64,000 nucleotides of DNA, from assembly GCA_942492635.1 (NCBI GenBank), contig CALOFP010000001.1:939446-1003445 (forward strand). Reading direction: 5' to 3'. The notes beneath the pieces were generated by a model that saw only the letters and a list, made by a program, of their open reading frames with translations, was not told where the DNA came from and did no database searches. The translations under genes were made by a program, and so were the position numbers. The DNA is from CALOFP01 sp942492635. GTDB lineage: Bacteria; UBP6; UBA1177; CALOFP01. Shown one piece after another: positions 8,150-16,838 of the stretch. Each line of letters starts with the position of its first letter. Position 1 is the first letter of the stretch.

Positions 8150-9064
8150 TCAATCCAACCCGAAAAGCGCCCGGAAAAGGCCCATATTCTCACCTTTCTT
8201 TTTTACGATGAGAATGGGTACTTCGGTGTTCCAGATTGCATTTTCAACCGTACTTCCGAGAAGTATCACAGCGGCGTCGGTTTTTCCTTTAGATCCCATC
8301 ACTACAAAATCGGGCTCTACATCCCTCATGACGATATCAAGTCCGTCGGTGGGATCGTCGTTGAGCCGGAATACGGGATTGACCATTACTCCTGCGGTGT
8401 CACACTCTTCGATAAATTCGTCGAAGGCCTCTACGGAGTTGTCGTGCATGATTTCGGCGAACTGCTCGTAGGTTTTGCCTATCTTGTGATATCCGGATGG
8501 AACTCTGTAGATGTGGGCAGCCCTGATTTCATCCAGTTTCAGCTTAGTGGCCATGTGTACAGCCTCTTCTATAGCCTCCCTGGAGTAGTCGGAAAAATCT
8601 ACCGGCACAAGGATGTTTTTAACACTGGGTTCGCATTCATCCGGCACAAGCAGAACCGAACAGGTTGTCTTGCTGGTAATGTTTTCAACGATTCTTCTGT
8701 GGGAAACCGCTTTGACCCTGCGTCCGAGAACCAGAAGATCGATCTCCTGCTCTTTGATGGTTTTCACCATTTCGTCCACAACGTTTCCGGTTTTAAGAAG
8801 AAATTCCATCTCGGTTTTTGACGAAACATCGATATTCTCTTTAACCGTATCGTACATCCTCTTTTTTTCAAACCCGGCTCCCCGTTTCATGGCCTCGTCA
8901 AAAGCGCCTTTCATTCCACGAGGAATGTCATCTGTTACAAGCACGTGGACAAAGGTGATTTTATCCACATCCATAATGCGGCTTATAAAACCGGCGTACT
9001 TGATGATGTCGATGTCGTTTGGCAGAAAATTGAGTCCAACCAGGATTTTTCTGTACTTGAGCAT
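8150..9064 (-). CDS. Universal stress protein with two UspA domains
   Basis: A 304-residue cytoplasmic protein made of two tandem Usp domains (about 1-145 and 150-295). The start is set by AAGGAGG upstream of MLKYRKILVG; a Met 20 codons upstream lacks a site. The second domain has the ATP-binding pattern G-x2-G-x9-G-S (GSKGKTDAAVILLGS). The first domain lacks the glycines (VLGRRVKAVSHRRI), so only the second is expected to bind ATP. Usp proteins help survival under starvation and stress. The gene stands alone with its own promoter at 9096-9124. Confidence 0.92.
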   Translation of the reverse strand: MLKYRKILVGLNFLPNDIDIIKYAGFISRIMDVDKITFVHVLVTDDIPRGMKGAFDEAMKRGAGFEKKRMYDTVKENIDVSSKTEMEFLLKTGNVVDEMVKTIKEQEIDLLVLGRRVKAVSHRRIVENITSKTTCSVLLVPDECEPSVKNILVPVDFSDYSREAIEEAVHMATKLKLDEIRAAHIYRVPSGYHKIGKTYEQFAEIMHDNSVEAFDEFIEECDTAGVMVNPVFRLNDDPTDGLDIVMRDVEPDFVVMGSKGKTDAAVILLGSTVENAIWNTEVPILIVKKKGENMGLFRALFGLD

Positions 9065-9095
9065 ATCGGCCTCCTTTTGATGTGGTTCTACTAAA

Positions 9096-9124
9096 ATAAT
9101 AGCCGATCGACGGACCAGTCTCAA
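9096..9124 (-). promoter_or_regulatory. Promoter of the universal stress gene
   Basis: On the minus strand TTGAGA (9119-9124) and TATTAT (9096-9101) are separated by exactly 17 bp, 32 bases before the start codon at 9064. Confidence 0.65.
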
Positions 9125-9320
9125 CTTTTCTTTTACAATTCAAACAAATTTTTGATTTTAAAAGTATAATTTTTTTAACATCAAAATTAATAATGTTAAT
9201 AAAAGCACACTCAGCCGCCCGTTTAAGAGTATGAATCTCCTCTTTGTTTGGAAAATCAGCGGTATTCAATTGCAGGTTTGAAAACGGAAAATAAATGACC
9301 TTTTCAACGAAGCCATAAAG

Positions 9321-9351
9321 AAAGCCCCCGAGACCTTGAGGGCTCGGGGGC
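9321..9351 (-). terminator. Rho-independent terminator of the cyclophilin gene
   Basis: GCCCCCGAG at 9324-9332 pairs perfectly with CTCGGGGGC at 9343-9351. Read on the minus strand it follows the cyclophilin stop by 28 bases and is followed by TTTCTTTAT. Confidence 0.8.
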
Positions 9352-9378
9352 ATGCAGAGAGAAAGTTGAAAACGACTA

Positions 9379-9870
9379 TCAGTCTTCCAGCATATATGCC
9401 TTCTCTATCTTGATTGTCTCAACAGGAACATCGTCGAACCATTTAACGGTCTTTGTGTCGACTGCAGTTATTGCATCCACAACATCCTCACCTTCGAGAA
9501 CCTTTCCGAATGCTGCATACTGTCCGTCAAGGGATGGACATGGTGCGTTGCAGATGAAGAACTGGCTTGTAGCGCTGTTGGGATCCTGAGTTCTTGCCAT
9601 ACTGATGGCATACTTCTCATGTTTCACGTTGGGTGAGATCTCAAGCTTGATGGGATCGAAAATTTCCTGCTTCTGGATCATTCCGGGCATGAACCCGCCG
9701 CCCTGGATAACGAATCCCTTGATAACGCGGTGGAATATCAACTTGTTGAAGTATCCAGCCTCGATGTACTTGATAAAATTCTCGGTTGAGATCGGCATCT
9801 CCTCACCGTAGAAACCCATTACGATATCGCCTTTAGTTGTTTCAAATTTTGCTTTTGCTGTGATTTTCAT
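9379..9870 (-). CDS. Cyclophilin-type peptidyl-prolyl cis-trans isomerase
   Basis: A 163-residue single-domain cyclophilin with no signal peptide, so probably cytoplasmic. It catalyses proline cis-trans isomerisation in protein folding. The active-site segment FHRVIKGFVIQGG contains the catalytic Arg. The segments ISMARTQDPNSATSQFFICNAPCPSLDGQYAAFGKV are typical for the family in order and spacing. Its promoter (9902-9930) and terminator (9321-9351) show a single-gene transcription unit. PpiB is the closest familiar name, though paralogues cannot be told apart by eye. Confidence 0.95.
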   Translation of the reverse strand: MKITAKAKFETTKGDIVMGFYGEEMPISTENFIKYIEAGYFNKLIFHRVIKGFVIQGGGFMPGMIQKQEIFDPIKLEISPNVKHEKYAISMARTQDPNSATSQFFICNAPCPSLDGQYAAFGKVLEGEDVVDAITAVDTKTVKWFDDVPVETIKIEKAYMLED

Positions 9871-9901
9871 GAACTGCTCCGTCAGTTGTTAAAAGCACGT
9901 T

Positions 9902-9930
9902 ATAATACATTCTTTTGATAAAAAACTCAA
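9902..9930 (-). promoter_or_regulatory. Promoter of the cyclophilin gene
   Basis: Minus-strand TTGAGT (9925-9930) and TATTAT (9902-9907), 17-bp spacer, 32 bases ahead of the start codon. Confidence 0.65.
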
Positions 9931-10156
9931 GTTCAGAAAGCAAAGATTACCTCAGAATAGCCTGAAAAAACTGTTGAACTCATCTTCACATGCGGCTCTG
10001 TCTCTTTTCTTCTCAGCATCCGTCAAGAATCATGGGAGGATAGCCCGATATCGGCAGATGTTTCATCTTTCATTTTTCTTCTGTGCACAACGTCAGGCTC
10101 GAACGGATTAGGTTTTAAACATTCTTCACTAGAATTTGTTTTACTTTTAGTTTTTT

Positions 10157-10185
10157 TTGACTCCCTCTATCGACAAACATATAAT
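10157..10185 (+). promoter_or_regulatory. Promoter of the NAD-binding/chemoreceptor fusion gene
   Basis: TTGACT at 10157-10162 and a perfect TATAAT at 10180-10185 are 17 bp apart, 36 bases before the start at 10222. The rest of the 9.87-10.22 kb gap shows only this and the divergent cyclophilin promoter. Confidence 0.75.
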
Positions 10186-10221
10186 TTTGAAGAAATAGTT
10201 ATTAATGATTGGAGAAAAAAA

Positions 10222-10845
10222 ATGAAAGATCTTTTAAAAATCGCAATCGTTGGAGCCGGAAACGGCGGCCTGAATCTTACCCGCTTCTTCCACTCAATGG
10301 ACAACGTCGAGCTTCACCTGTTCGATCGCAACAACAGTGCTCCAGGCATGGTCTTCGCCAGAGAGAAGGGAATCCCTACAAGTTCCAGTTTCGCCGCCAT
10401 GAGAAACTGGCAAAACGGAATTGTTTTCGAAGCAACCGGAATCGATGACGTCTACGAGGAGCTAAAAGGGCTCGTTTCCGAAAATGTCGTTGTGATAAAA
10501 TCTGAAATTTCCAGCATTTTCTTCACCATCATCAAATCGATAATAAATGAAATCATAGAGCTTCTCGACCAGAATGCAGACAAGAGCAACAAGGCGATAA
10601 ACACTTTCGCCCACTCTTTCAAGAGCATTCTAAAGAACATCGACATACTCGCCATCAACGCATCCATCGAGGCGGCACGTGCGGGTACAGCCGGAAAGGG
10701 GTTTGCCGTGGTTGCCAACTCCATCAAGGATCTCGTTAGCGAAAGCAGAACTCACATGGACAGTCTGGAAAAGATCAAATCCACAATGGAAGAACAGAAA
10801 AAGGTGCTCGCCGTTCGGAAAGAGGCGATGATTACGGAAGAATAG
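10222..10845 (+). CDS. Fusion of a Rossmann NAD-binding domain with a minimal chemoreceptor signalling tip
   Basis: A 207-residue soluble protein with no membrane segment. Residues 7-95 are a Rossmann-like domain: strand IAIVG, GxGxxG at 11-16 (GAGNGG), and Asp35 at the end of strand 2, which favours NAD over NADP. A helical stretch follows. Residues 136-172 match the highly conserved hairpin tip of methyl-accepting chemotaxis proteins (LAINASIEAARAG, then GKGFAVVANSIKDLV), the part that contacts CheW and CheA. The helical arms are very short for a receptor. GGAG at 10211 sets the start. It may report NAD redox state or a bound ligand to a chemosensory kinase; that is inference. No che genes are nearby. 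Confidence 0.75.
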   Translation: MKDLLKIAIVGAGNGGLNLTRFFHSMDNVELHLFDRNNSAPGMVFAREKGIPTSSSFAAMRNWQNGIVFEATGIDDVYEELKGLVSENVVVIKSEISSIFFTIIKSIINEIIELLDQNADKSNKAINTFAHSFKSILKNIDILAINASIEAARAGTAGKGFAVVANSIKDLVSESRTHMDSLEKIKSTMEEQKKVLAVRKEAMITEE

Positions 10846-10997
10846 CCGGATGATTTTATACCGGTCATGCGGATTTCGAGACAATCGGCAAAATATCCTT
10901 AAAAGTCCTGCCCTCTATTCCTAAAATTTCATTGATTTTTCGCCTCCGTTGCAGTAAGTAGATACCGGCTTTTAGTAATTTTTATCTGGAGATACAA

Positions 10998-11996
10998 ATG
11001 AATCTTATTGAACGTTTGAAAGAGAAGGCCAGAAAGGTCGGTAAAAGGGTTGTTCTTCCCGAGGGTACTGAGGAGAGAACTGTAAAGGCTGCTTCCATCA
11101 TCGCGGAAGAGAAGCTTGCGACAGCTATTCTTCTTGGAAACAAGGAAGAAATTGCAAAGGTTGCGGCAAAGGTTGACGCAAATCTCGATGGTGTTGAGAT
11201 CATCGACCCTGTAACATCTGAAAAACTCCAGAGCTATGCTGAAAGCTTCTACGAACTTAGAAAGCACAAAGGCGTCACAATGGAAAAAGCCGTTGAAACC
11301 ATGAAGGATGTCGTCTACTACGGCACCATGATGGTTCACCTCGGCGATGCTGACGGACTGGTATCCGGAGCGGAACACTCGACAGGCGACACAATCCGCC
11401 CGGCGCTTCAGATCATCAAGACAAAACCGGGAATCAATACTGTTTCCAGCTCCTTCGTAATGATCGTTCCCAACTGCACACTCGGCGAAAACGGCATGCT
11501 CATCTTCGGAGACTGCGCCGTAAATCCCAATCCTAATGCTGAACAGCTTGCTGAAATTGCAATATCTTCAGCTGAAACCGGAAGAGTTCTCTGCGATATC
11601 GAGCCGAGAGTTGCAATGCTCTCCTTCTCCACCTACGGAAGTGCAAAACATGAACTTGTAGACAAGGTTAAGGAAGCTACAAAGATTGCCCAGGAAAAGG
11701 CTCCCGAACTGAAACTTGACGGTGAACTCCAGGCGGACGCTGCAATTATTGAAGCTATAGGCAAACAGAAGGCTCCCAACAGCGAAATAGCAGGAAAGGC
11801 AAACGTTCTCATATTTCCCGATCTCCAGAGCGGAAACATCGGATACAAGCTTGTTCAGCGTCTTGCCGGCGCAGAGGCTGTAGGTCCTTTCCTCCAGGGA
11901 ATGAACAAACCGGTGAACGATCTCTCCAGAGGATGCAGTATCGAAGATATCGTTAACGTTACCGCAATCACCGCGGTTCAGGCAGCTGGAAACTAA
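10998..11996 (+). CDS. pta: Phosphate acetyltransferase
   Basis: A 332-residue short-form phosphotransacetylase that interconverts acetyl-CoA and acetyl phosphate. Typical segments are VVLPEGTEERTVKAA at the N-terminus, GDADGLVSGAEHSTGDTIRPALQIIKTKPG in the middle, and NVLIFPDLQSGNIGYKLVQRLAGAEAVGP and NDLSRGCSIEDIVNV near the end. The additional N-terminal regulatory domain of long forms is absent. No acetate kinase gene is adjacent. GGAGA lies just upstream of the start. The stop overlaps the convergent downstream gene's stop by 4 bp (11993-11996). Confidence 0.96.
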   Translation: MNLIERLKEKARKVGKRVVLPEGTEERTVKAASIIAEEKLATAILLGNKEEIAKVAAKVDANLDGVEIIDPVTSEKLQSYAESFYELRKHKGVTMEKAVETMKDVVYYGTMMVHLGDADGLVSGAEHSTGDTIRPALQIIKTKPGINTVSSSFVMIVPNCTLGENGMLIFGDCAVNPNPNAEQLAEIAISSAETGRVLCDIEPRVAMLSFSTYGSAKHELVDKVKEATKIAQEKAPELKLDGELQADAAIIEAIGKQKAPNSEIAGKANVLIFPDLQSGNIGYKLVQRLAGAEAVGPFLQGMNKPVNDLSRGCSIEDIVNVTAITAVQAAGN

Positions 11997-13585
11997 TTTT
12001 CCATCGATCTGATTTTTCTTCTTAACTCATCCTTCACTTTATTTTTCGAAAATCCCCTATCATCTGATCTTCTGTAAATCACCATATTCGCCTGTCCCGG
12101 ACATCTGCATATCGTGTACTCCTTCGGAGACATCCGCATACTTTTCACATCCCTGAATTCCCGGGCCATTCTCCGGAATCTTCTCCGCTTTTCTATCCAG
12201 CTAGGAAAAGCCACAAGCCAATCCGCCTCTTTCACAAGCTTTTCGACTGAGCTTTTGCGGAAAGCGATCTCCCGGTTGTTGAGTCCCATTATGTCGATTG
12301 TCTTCCGCCCGCCGATATACTTTATCGCTCCGGCATCATTGACGGCGACCACACTGTCTTCGGTTGTATATTTCTTAATCCAGAGACCGGAACGCTCGTT
12401 GATGAGGTAGATTGATCTTCCGTCGCTAGCCAGTCTGCTGCGGCGTTCTGTAAAATTCTCAACGGCACCTGAAAAGGAGATGACGGAAATAAGGAGAATC
12501 AGAGTAAAGGCAGAACCCCTTTCGAAAGAAGAGAGCCGTCTGTCTGCGAAGATCGTTATGAGAAGTGCCGTCCCGCAAAGAAGTGAAGCACTCAGGATAA
12601 TTGCGGGTTCATCCATCCAGCGTGTCCAGTAGTAACCGGAAAGCAGAACCCGTCTCGTCGCGACAACACCCGCACCGTAAATTAATGGTGCGACAAGGAG
12701 GTAGAAGATCGGCACAACTGCTTTTTTCCAATCCGAATCCCAAACTTTTCGAAGAAAAACCAGTATCGGAATAGGGATCAGATAACCGGCCAAAAGGGCA
12801 GCAAAATTAAGATGCTGATAAAGGATTTTAATATTTTCCAAACTTACGCTGAAAGATCCCGATTTCACATAAAAGGTGTTTGGCAGGGGACGTCCCGAAA
12901 CAGAAAAACAGAACAGCACCCACAAAATCATCGGAATTGAGAGGCAAAGTAGAGCTGAAACCGTACTCTTCAACCACTTATCCCTGCCAAAAAATTCAAG
13001 GATCAGAATGGAGGCATAAAGTGGAAAAACTATGAGTGCTTCCGGCCTCGTCACTGCTGTGAGTCCCATTAAAAGCGACGCTATTCGATACTTCTTCTCC
13101 TGAAAAAACATAAATGAGAGAAACCAGAGGGCAATAAGAAGCTGACTCTCCATCCCGGAAAGGAGAGAAAATATAAAACGGGGCTGAAGAGCAAAAAGTG
13201 ATGTTGCAATCACCGCCGCAATTTGAGATTCGCAAACTTTTTTTAAAACATTGAAGATGGTGAGGACTGTCACGATCCCTACAGCAATCCCCAGAACCTT
13301 GGTGGCGGGAACAATGGCAACCCCAAAACTCTCAAGCCAGTGAAGCGGTGCTGAAAATATTGCCCAAAGGGGACTTGTGGAACCGGCCTCCTGCACTCCG
13401 CTGTTGTATGCAAGACCGCCTCCGAAAGCGAACGATTTTGAATAGACTCTGTGTATCCAGGCATCGTCCAGTGGAAAGTGGAAAAATGAAAAACGATTTT
13501 TTATGAAGAGGACTACTCCGGTCAAAAGAAAAAAAACAGGTATAAAGGGAAGAAGGAGTTCCTTCTTTAAATTTTTGCATTCCAT
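11993..13585 (-). CDS. Polytopic GT-C type glycosyltransferase-like membrane protein
   Basis: A 530-residue protein with about ten hydrophobic segments in the first 400 residues and a soluble C-terminal region. After the first membrane helix it has the paired acids LDDAW (Asp40-Asp41), the position of the catalytic Asp in lipid-phosphate-dependent GT-C glycosyltransferases, followed by GLAYNSG and GSTSPLW, which resemble the arabinofuranosyltransferase-like bacterial subgroup. The likely role is transfer of a sugar from a polyprenyl donor to a periplasmic acceptor. The substrate cannot be told. The basic C-terminal tail is unusual. It is a lone gene tail-to-tail with pta. Confidence 0.7.
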   Translation of the reverse strand: MECKNLKKELLLPFIPVFFLLTGVVLFIKNRFSFFHFPLDDAWIHRVYSKSFAFGGGLAYNSGVQEAGSTSPLWAIFSAPLHWLESFGVAIVPATKVLGIAVGIVTVLTIFNVLKKVCESQIAAVIATSLFALQPRFIFSLLSGMESQLLIALWFLSFMFFQEKKYRIASLLMGLTAVTRPEALIVFPLYASILILEFFGRDKWLKSTVSALLCLSIPMILWVLFCFSVSGRPLPNTFYVKSGSFSVSLENIKILYQHLNFAALLAGYLIPIPILVFLRKVWDSDWKKAVVPIFYLLVAPLIYGAGVVATRRVLLSGYYWTRWMDEPAIILSASLLCGTALLITIFADRRLSSFERGSAFTLILLISVISFSGAVENFTERRSRLASDGRSIYLINERSGLWIKKYTTEDSVVAVNDAGAIKYIGGRKTIDIMGLNNREIAFRKSSVEKLVKEADWLVAFPSWIEKRRRFRRMAREFRDVKSMRMSPKEYTICRCPGQANMVIYRRSDDRGFSKNKVKDELRRKIRSMEN

Positions 13586-13745
13586 TTCAACTCCACCGGA
13601 ACCCTGACGAAAAAGTATTCAACAATTTCACTCCGCTAATTTTAGTTGCATTTTCCATCAATTTTATCAACACATCTGCATCTTTTAGCATAGTTTTGCA
13701 TAAACTTAAAAGAAAAAAGATAAATCTCACAACGAAAAACACAAT

Positions 13746-14543
13746 CTAGTATCGAAGAAGAAGTGAGAAGTGAATTCCATCGAATTTTGAATCCATGCTG
13801 TCTCCGTCCCACACAGATTTTGCCTTAACATACCTGTAGCCGAACTCCACACCCAGATAGTGGACCGGATACCCTCTCACGCCTGTATTGAACTGCAGAT
13901 ATTCGGCGGTGTCTCCAAGATAGATTCCGGAAACATCACAAAAAACGTTGGCATATTTATAAATCGTCGTCTCAAAGGAGGCTCCCAGCGATGGAAAAGG
14001 AACAGGAATTGTCGGAGAACTGTCCTTTTCCGCCCTGTTTTTCGCCTTCATCTCGATCGAGGTTATGAAAAGATCCAACTGAACAAGAGGCCCCAACTTT
14101 ACGTTGACCTCTGAAAAATCGTGATCCAGAAGATGCCAAGCCCATGCAAGGGTCACAAGATTCAGGTTGAAATCGGTCGCCACCCTGTCGCCCTGAACAA
14201 AGTTGGCGTCCTGAAACACCTTGCCTGAGTCAAGTGTTTTTGTAGCGGAGTTTGAGAGCGGAGTGTAGGCCAACACAAGCTTCTGACTGGGTGTGTTGTG
14301 CCACAGAAAATAGAAGGTGGGTTTGATCTTGTCGTCAAATCCCAGATCTTTCCTGTAGTCGATCTCTCCCGGGACACCAAGATCTCCATCCTCCGTCTCG
14401 AAGTTGAATGAACTCATCCACAGCCCTACACCAAGTTCGAAAGTAGCCCGCTTCGGCTCATACCACGTCCCTTCTTCCTCAGCAAAGACACAATTGTAAA
14501 CAAAAAAGCAACCAAGCAGGATCGCAAAAATCATTCTCTTCAT
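13746..14543 (-). CDS. Predicted outer-membrane beta-barrel protein
   Basis: A 265-residue protein of unknown function. It starts with a signal peptide (MKRMIFAILLGCFFVYNCVFA, cleavage likely after FA). The mature part alternates polar and hydrophobic residues with many aromatic residues and ends in a C-terminal Tyr (HFSLLLRY), as barrel proteins do for BAM recognition. The strands GVGLWMSSFNFE and GVEFGYRYVKAKS fit membrane strands. AGAGGT precedes the start. There is no operon partner. Confidence 0.65.
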   Translation of the reverse strand: MKRMIFAILLGCFFVYNCVFAEEEGTWYEPKRATFELGVGLWMSSFNFETEDGDLGVPGEIDYRKDLGFDDKIKPTFYFLWHNTPSQKLVLAYTPLSNSATKTLDSGKVFQDANFVQGDRVATDFNLNLVTLAWAWHLLDHDFSEVNVKLGPLVQLDLFITSIEMKAKNRAEKDSSPTIPVPFPSLGASFETTIYKYANVFCDVSGIYLGDTAEYLQFNTGVRGYPVHYLGVEFGYRYVKAKSVWDGDSMDSKFDGIHFSLLLRY

Positions 14544-14714
14544 CTTTTTCGACCTCTGATAAAAATAAAAATGTCTATAATTTCGACAAATTTTATCGCT
14601 TTTCAGATTTTTTGCAAAGAATAATGACTTCGTTCGCTATATTTTCAACTGTTTAATTTTTTGAAAGAAACCGGCTTTTAGAAAATTTTATCGATTGCAT
14701 CGGAATAGAGAAAA

Positions 14715-15050
14715 TCAGTCGAGCCACTCTTTCCAGACATCCGGCTGGTAGCCGAGAGTCGCCTTCTGACCGTTGCGAACGATCGGTGTCTTGATCAGTT
14801 CCGGATATTCGAGAAGCTTCTCTTCAACGTCGTAGACGATGTACTCAAGCCCCTGCTTTTCATAGGTTTTCGATTTTGGATCAACCAGCTCTTCCATACG
14901 GATGCTGCGACAGACACTCTTAAGCTCTCCTCTGCTGAGCCCCTTTTCCAGAAGGTTGATGAAGTGAGCCTGGACTCTGCGTTCCTTGAAAAAACGTATT
15001 GCTTTTTGTGTTTCCTTGCACTTTTTTGTTCCGAAAATCTGAATCGCCAT
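14715..15050 (-). CDS. ArsC/Spx/YffB-family thioredoxin-fold protein
   Basis: A 111-residue protein of the arsenate reductase-like family. The start at 15050 follows GGAGG; a Met five codons earlier has no site. A single N-terminal Cys11 (GTKKCKETQKAIRFF) is in the position of the ArsC/YffB active-site Cys, and TPIVRNG supplies the family's Pro-Arg segment. The sequence looks closer to YffB/Spx-like proteins than to true arsenate reductases, because KKC-x2-TQKA resembles NCDTIKKA. The function, redox or regulatory, is not determined. There is no arsenic resistance gene nearby. Confidence 0.85.
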   Translation of the reverse strand: MAIQIFGTKKCKETQKAIRFFKERRVQAHFINLLEKGLSRGELKSVCRSIRMEELVDPKSKTYEKQGLEYIVYDVEEKLLEYPELIKTPIVRNGQKATLGYQPDVWKEWLD

Positions 15051-15116
15051 AAAAACCTCCGTCATTTTTCACTTAGAATATAGCATAAATATCCTACGAG
15101 CCCAGATTTTTCTTTC

Positions 15117-15144
15117 TTGCTTTAAAAGATAGATTTTGTACACT
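15117..15144 (+). promoter_or_regulatory. Possible promoter of the DUF2333-like gene
   Basis: TTGCTT (15117-15122) and TACACT (15139-15144), 16-bp spacer, 26 bases ahead of the GTG start. Confidence 0.4.
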
Positions 15145-15170
15145 TTTACAAACCTTTAAAGGAGGATAAC

Positions 15171-16283
15171 GTGACAGAAAATAAAAAAGATATAAAAGAA
15201 GAAATAAAGGAAGAAGAAAGCATCATTGATCAGATTGAAGAAGATGTTGCAGAAGATATGAACAATTCAGGGAAGAAACGGCTTGGAACCGGATTGGCCC
15301 TGAAGGCGGTTTTCACCGTAATCCTTAGACTCTTCTCCGGACTATGGAAAGGATTGTCTACTCTTTTCGAATTTCTTTTCCACCACTGGAAAGTCAGTTT
15401 TCCTGTTTTCTTCATTCTGCTCCCGATGATTTTTATTGCCCTATATCTCACCCTTGAGCAGACGGAATTCGACACAGTCGACGACACTCTTGAAGCAAAA
15501 CTCAGCGAAACGGATATGAAAAACGAGGCATCAAAGGGCGTTACAATCAGTTTCTCGATAAGACATCAACTGGAAAGAGAGCTTGGCTCCTTTTTCGGAT
15601 GGTCTGCAAATGATCTACTAATATCCCCCACCGCATGGCTGGACAACAGGGCGAACAGGGAGAGCGGTGTTATCTTCTCCACAAAACTACTCACAAACTT
15701 CTTCTCGACCAAAATTGCAAAGTTCGGAAAAGGCGAGGAGGAACACAAATCGCTCAAACTGGCAAGAGATACCTACTTTGTGTTTCAGCCGAATAAATTC
15801 TGGTTCCCTTCATCCGAATCCCAGTACAAAAAGGGCATAAAGCTGATGGAAAAATACGATCAGGATCTTCTCGCAGGAAACGCTACATACAATCTCAGGA
15901 CCGACGACATATTCAACCTGCTCACATTTATCGTAAGCGAAGATTTTCTGGGAGAACCGCTGGGAAGACTCAGTCAGAGCGGCGACAAACTGAGCTATTT
16001 TGAGATTGACGACCACATCTACTATGCGCAGGGAGTTATCCTTGTCGTTCGCGACGTAATCCGCTCAATAGTCACCCTCTACCCCGAAATACTTGAAAAA
16101 GGCGGAAAAGAAAACATAGATGCGGCCCTGAAAGACATGGACAGCATCTGTTCGTTCAACCCGCTTGTCGTAATGCGCGGAAAACACGATTCCATGTTCC
16201 CCGATCACAGATCGAAAATTTCAAGGTATCTCTTCAGGCTCACCGAAAGGCTCAAAGACGTAGCCGAATCGATAAACAAGTAG
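15171..16283 (+). CDS. DUF2333-like membrane-anchored protein
   Basis: A 370-residue protein starting with GTG, supported by GGAGG at 15161-15165. A highly charged N-terminal tail (about 1-40) is followed by one clear membrane helix near residues 75-97 (VSFPVFFILLPMIFIALYL). The remainder is probably periplasmic. The segments FGWSANDLLISPTAWLDNRANRESG and YYAQGVILVVRDVI resemble the DUF2333 family, whose function is unknown. It is monocistronic. Assignment to the family is from memory of the motif and should be tested by a profile search. Confidence 0.6.
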   Translation: MTENKKDIKEEIKEEESIIDQIEEDVAEDMNNSGKKRLGTGLALKAVFTVILRLFSGLWKGLSTLFEFLFHHWKVSFPVFFILLPMIFIALYLTLEQTEFDTVDDTLEAKLSETDMKNEASKGVTISFSIRHQLERELGSFFGWSANDLLISPTAWLDNRANRESGVIFSTKLLTNFFSTKIAKFGKGEEEHKSLKLARDTYFVFQPNKFWFPSSESQYKKGIKLMEKYDQDLLAGNATYNLRTDDIFNLLTFIVSEDFLGEPLGRLSQSGDKLSYFEIDDHIYYAQGVILVVRDVIRSIVTLYPEILEKGGKENIDAALKDMDSICSFNPLVVMRGKHDSMFPDHRSKISRYLFRLTERLKDVAESINK

Positions 16284-16313
16284 TTATTTTGACCTTCGTC
16301 CACTCCTGACACG

Positions 16314-16832
16314 TTACAACCGCTCCGTAAAACCACCTTCACTTTCAAAATCAATCGCCAACCGCTCCACCTGACGGTCAAGCAGGTAGCAAGCCAGATT
16401 GAGCAGGGAAAGTGCGGCATTCGCCGCAAGGCAGAAAGAAGACAAAACGTTGGACGAACACGGACTTTCACCGACCGGCACGGACGAACAATCCTTGTCT
16501 GTGCCATTGTCCATGAGCGTCCGTGTTTGTCTGTGTTCGTCCCGGCTCCTTTGATGCTCCACCCTCACCCAATCACGCACCTCCGCCAAAGTTTTGCACC
16601 GCATCTTTTTAAACCGCACCAGCGCAGGATGCTCCGGTTCCAGCATTTCAAGCTCTCGCTGCCTCAGGAAATCTTCATAATCCAGCCGGAGCTCCTCCAA
16701 GCTGGCCCTTGCCACCTGTGTCAACCTGATTTCCGTCTTTTTGGAAGTCGCCGAAGCATGCGACCCCTCTTTAAAATATCTATGATGTAAAGCTTGGCCC
16801 TCACTGTTTACTGCGAGATCGAACGGAAAATC
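16314..16832 (-). pseudogene. N-terminally truncated four-helix-bundle (23S IVS-type) protein gene
   Basis: The frame from 16832 down to 16314 encodes EGSHASATSKKTEIRLTQVA and ASLEELRLDYEDFLRQRE, typical of four-helix-bundle proteins related to those in 23S rRNA intervening sequences. The N-terminal helix that should precede this is missing. A stop lies in frame at 16833-16835, and the only possible later start is a TTG at 16724. The middle of the frame (16452-16542) is occupied by 10-nt word repeats in both orientations. I read it as a decayed remnant. Confidence 0.65.
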
Positions 16833-16838
16833 TTAAGA

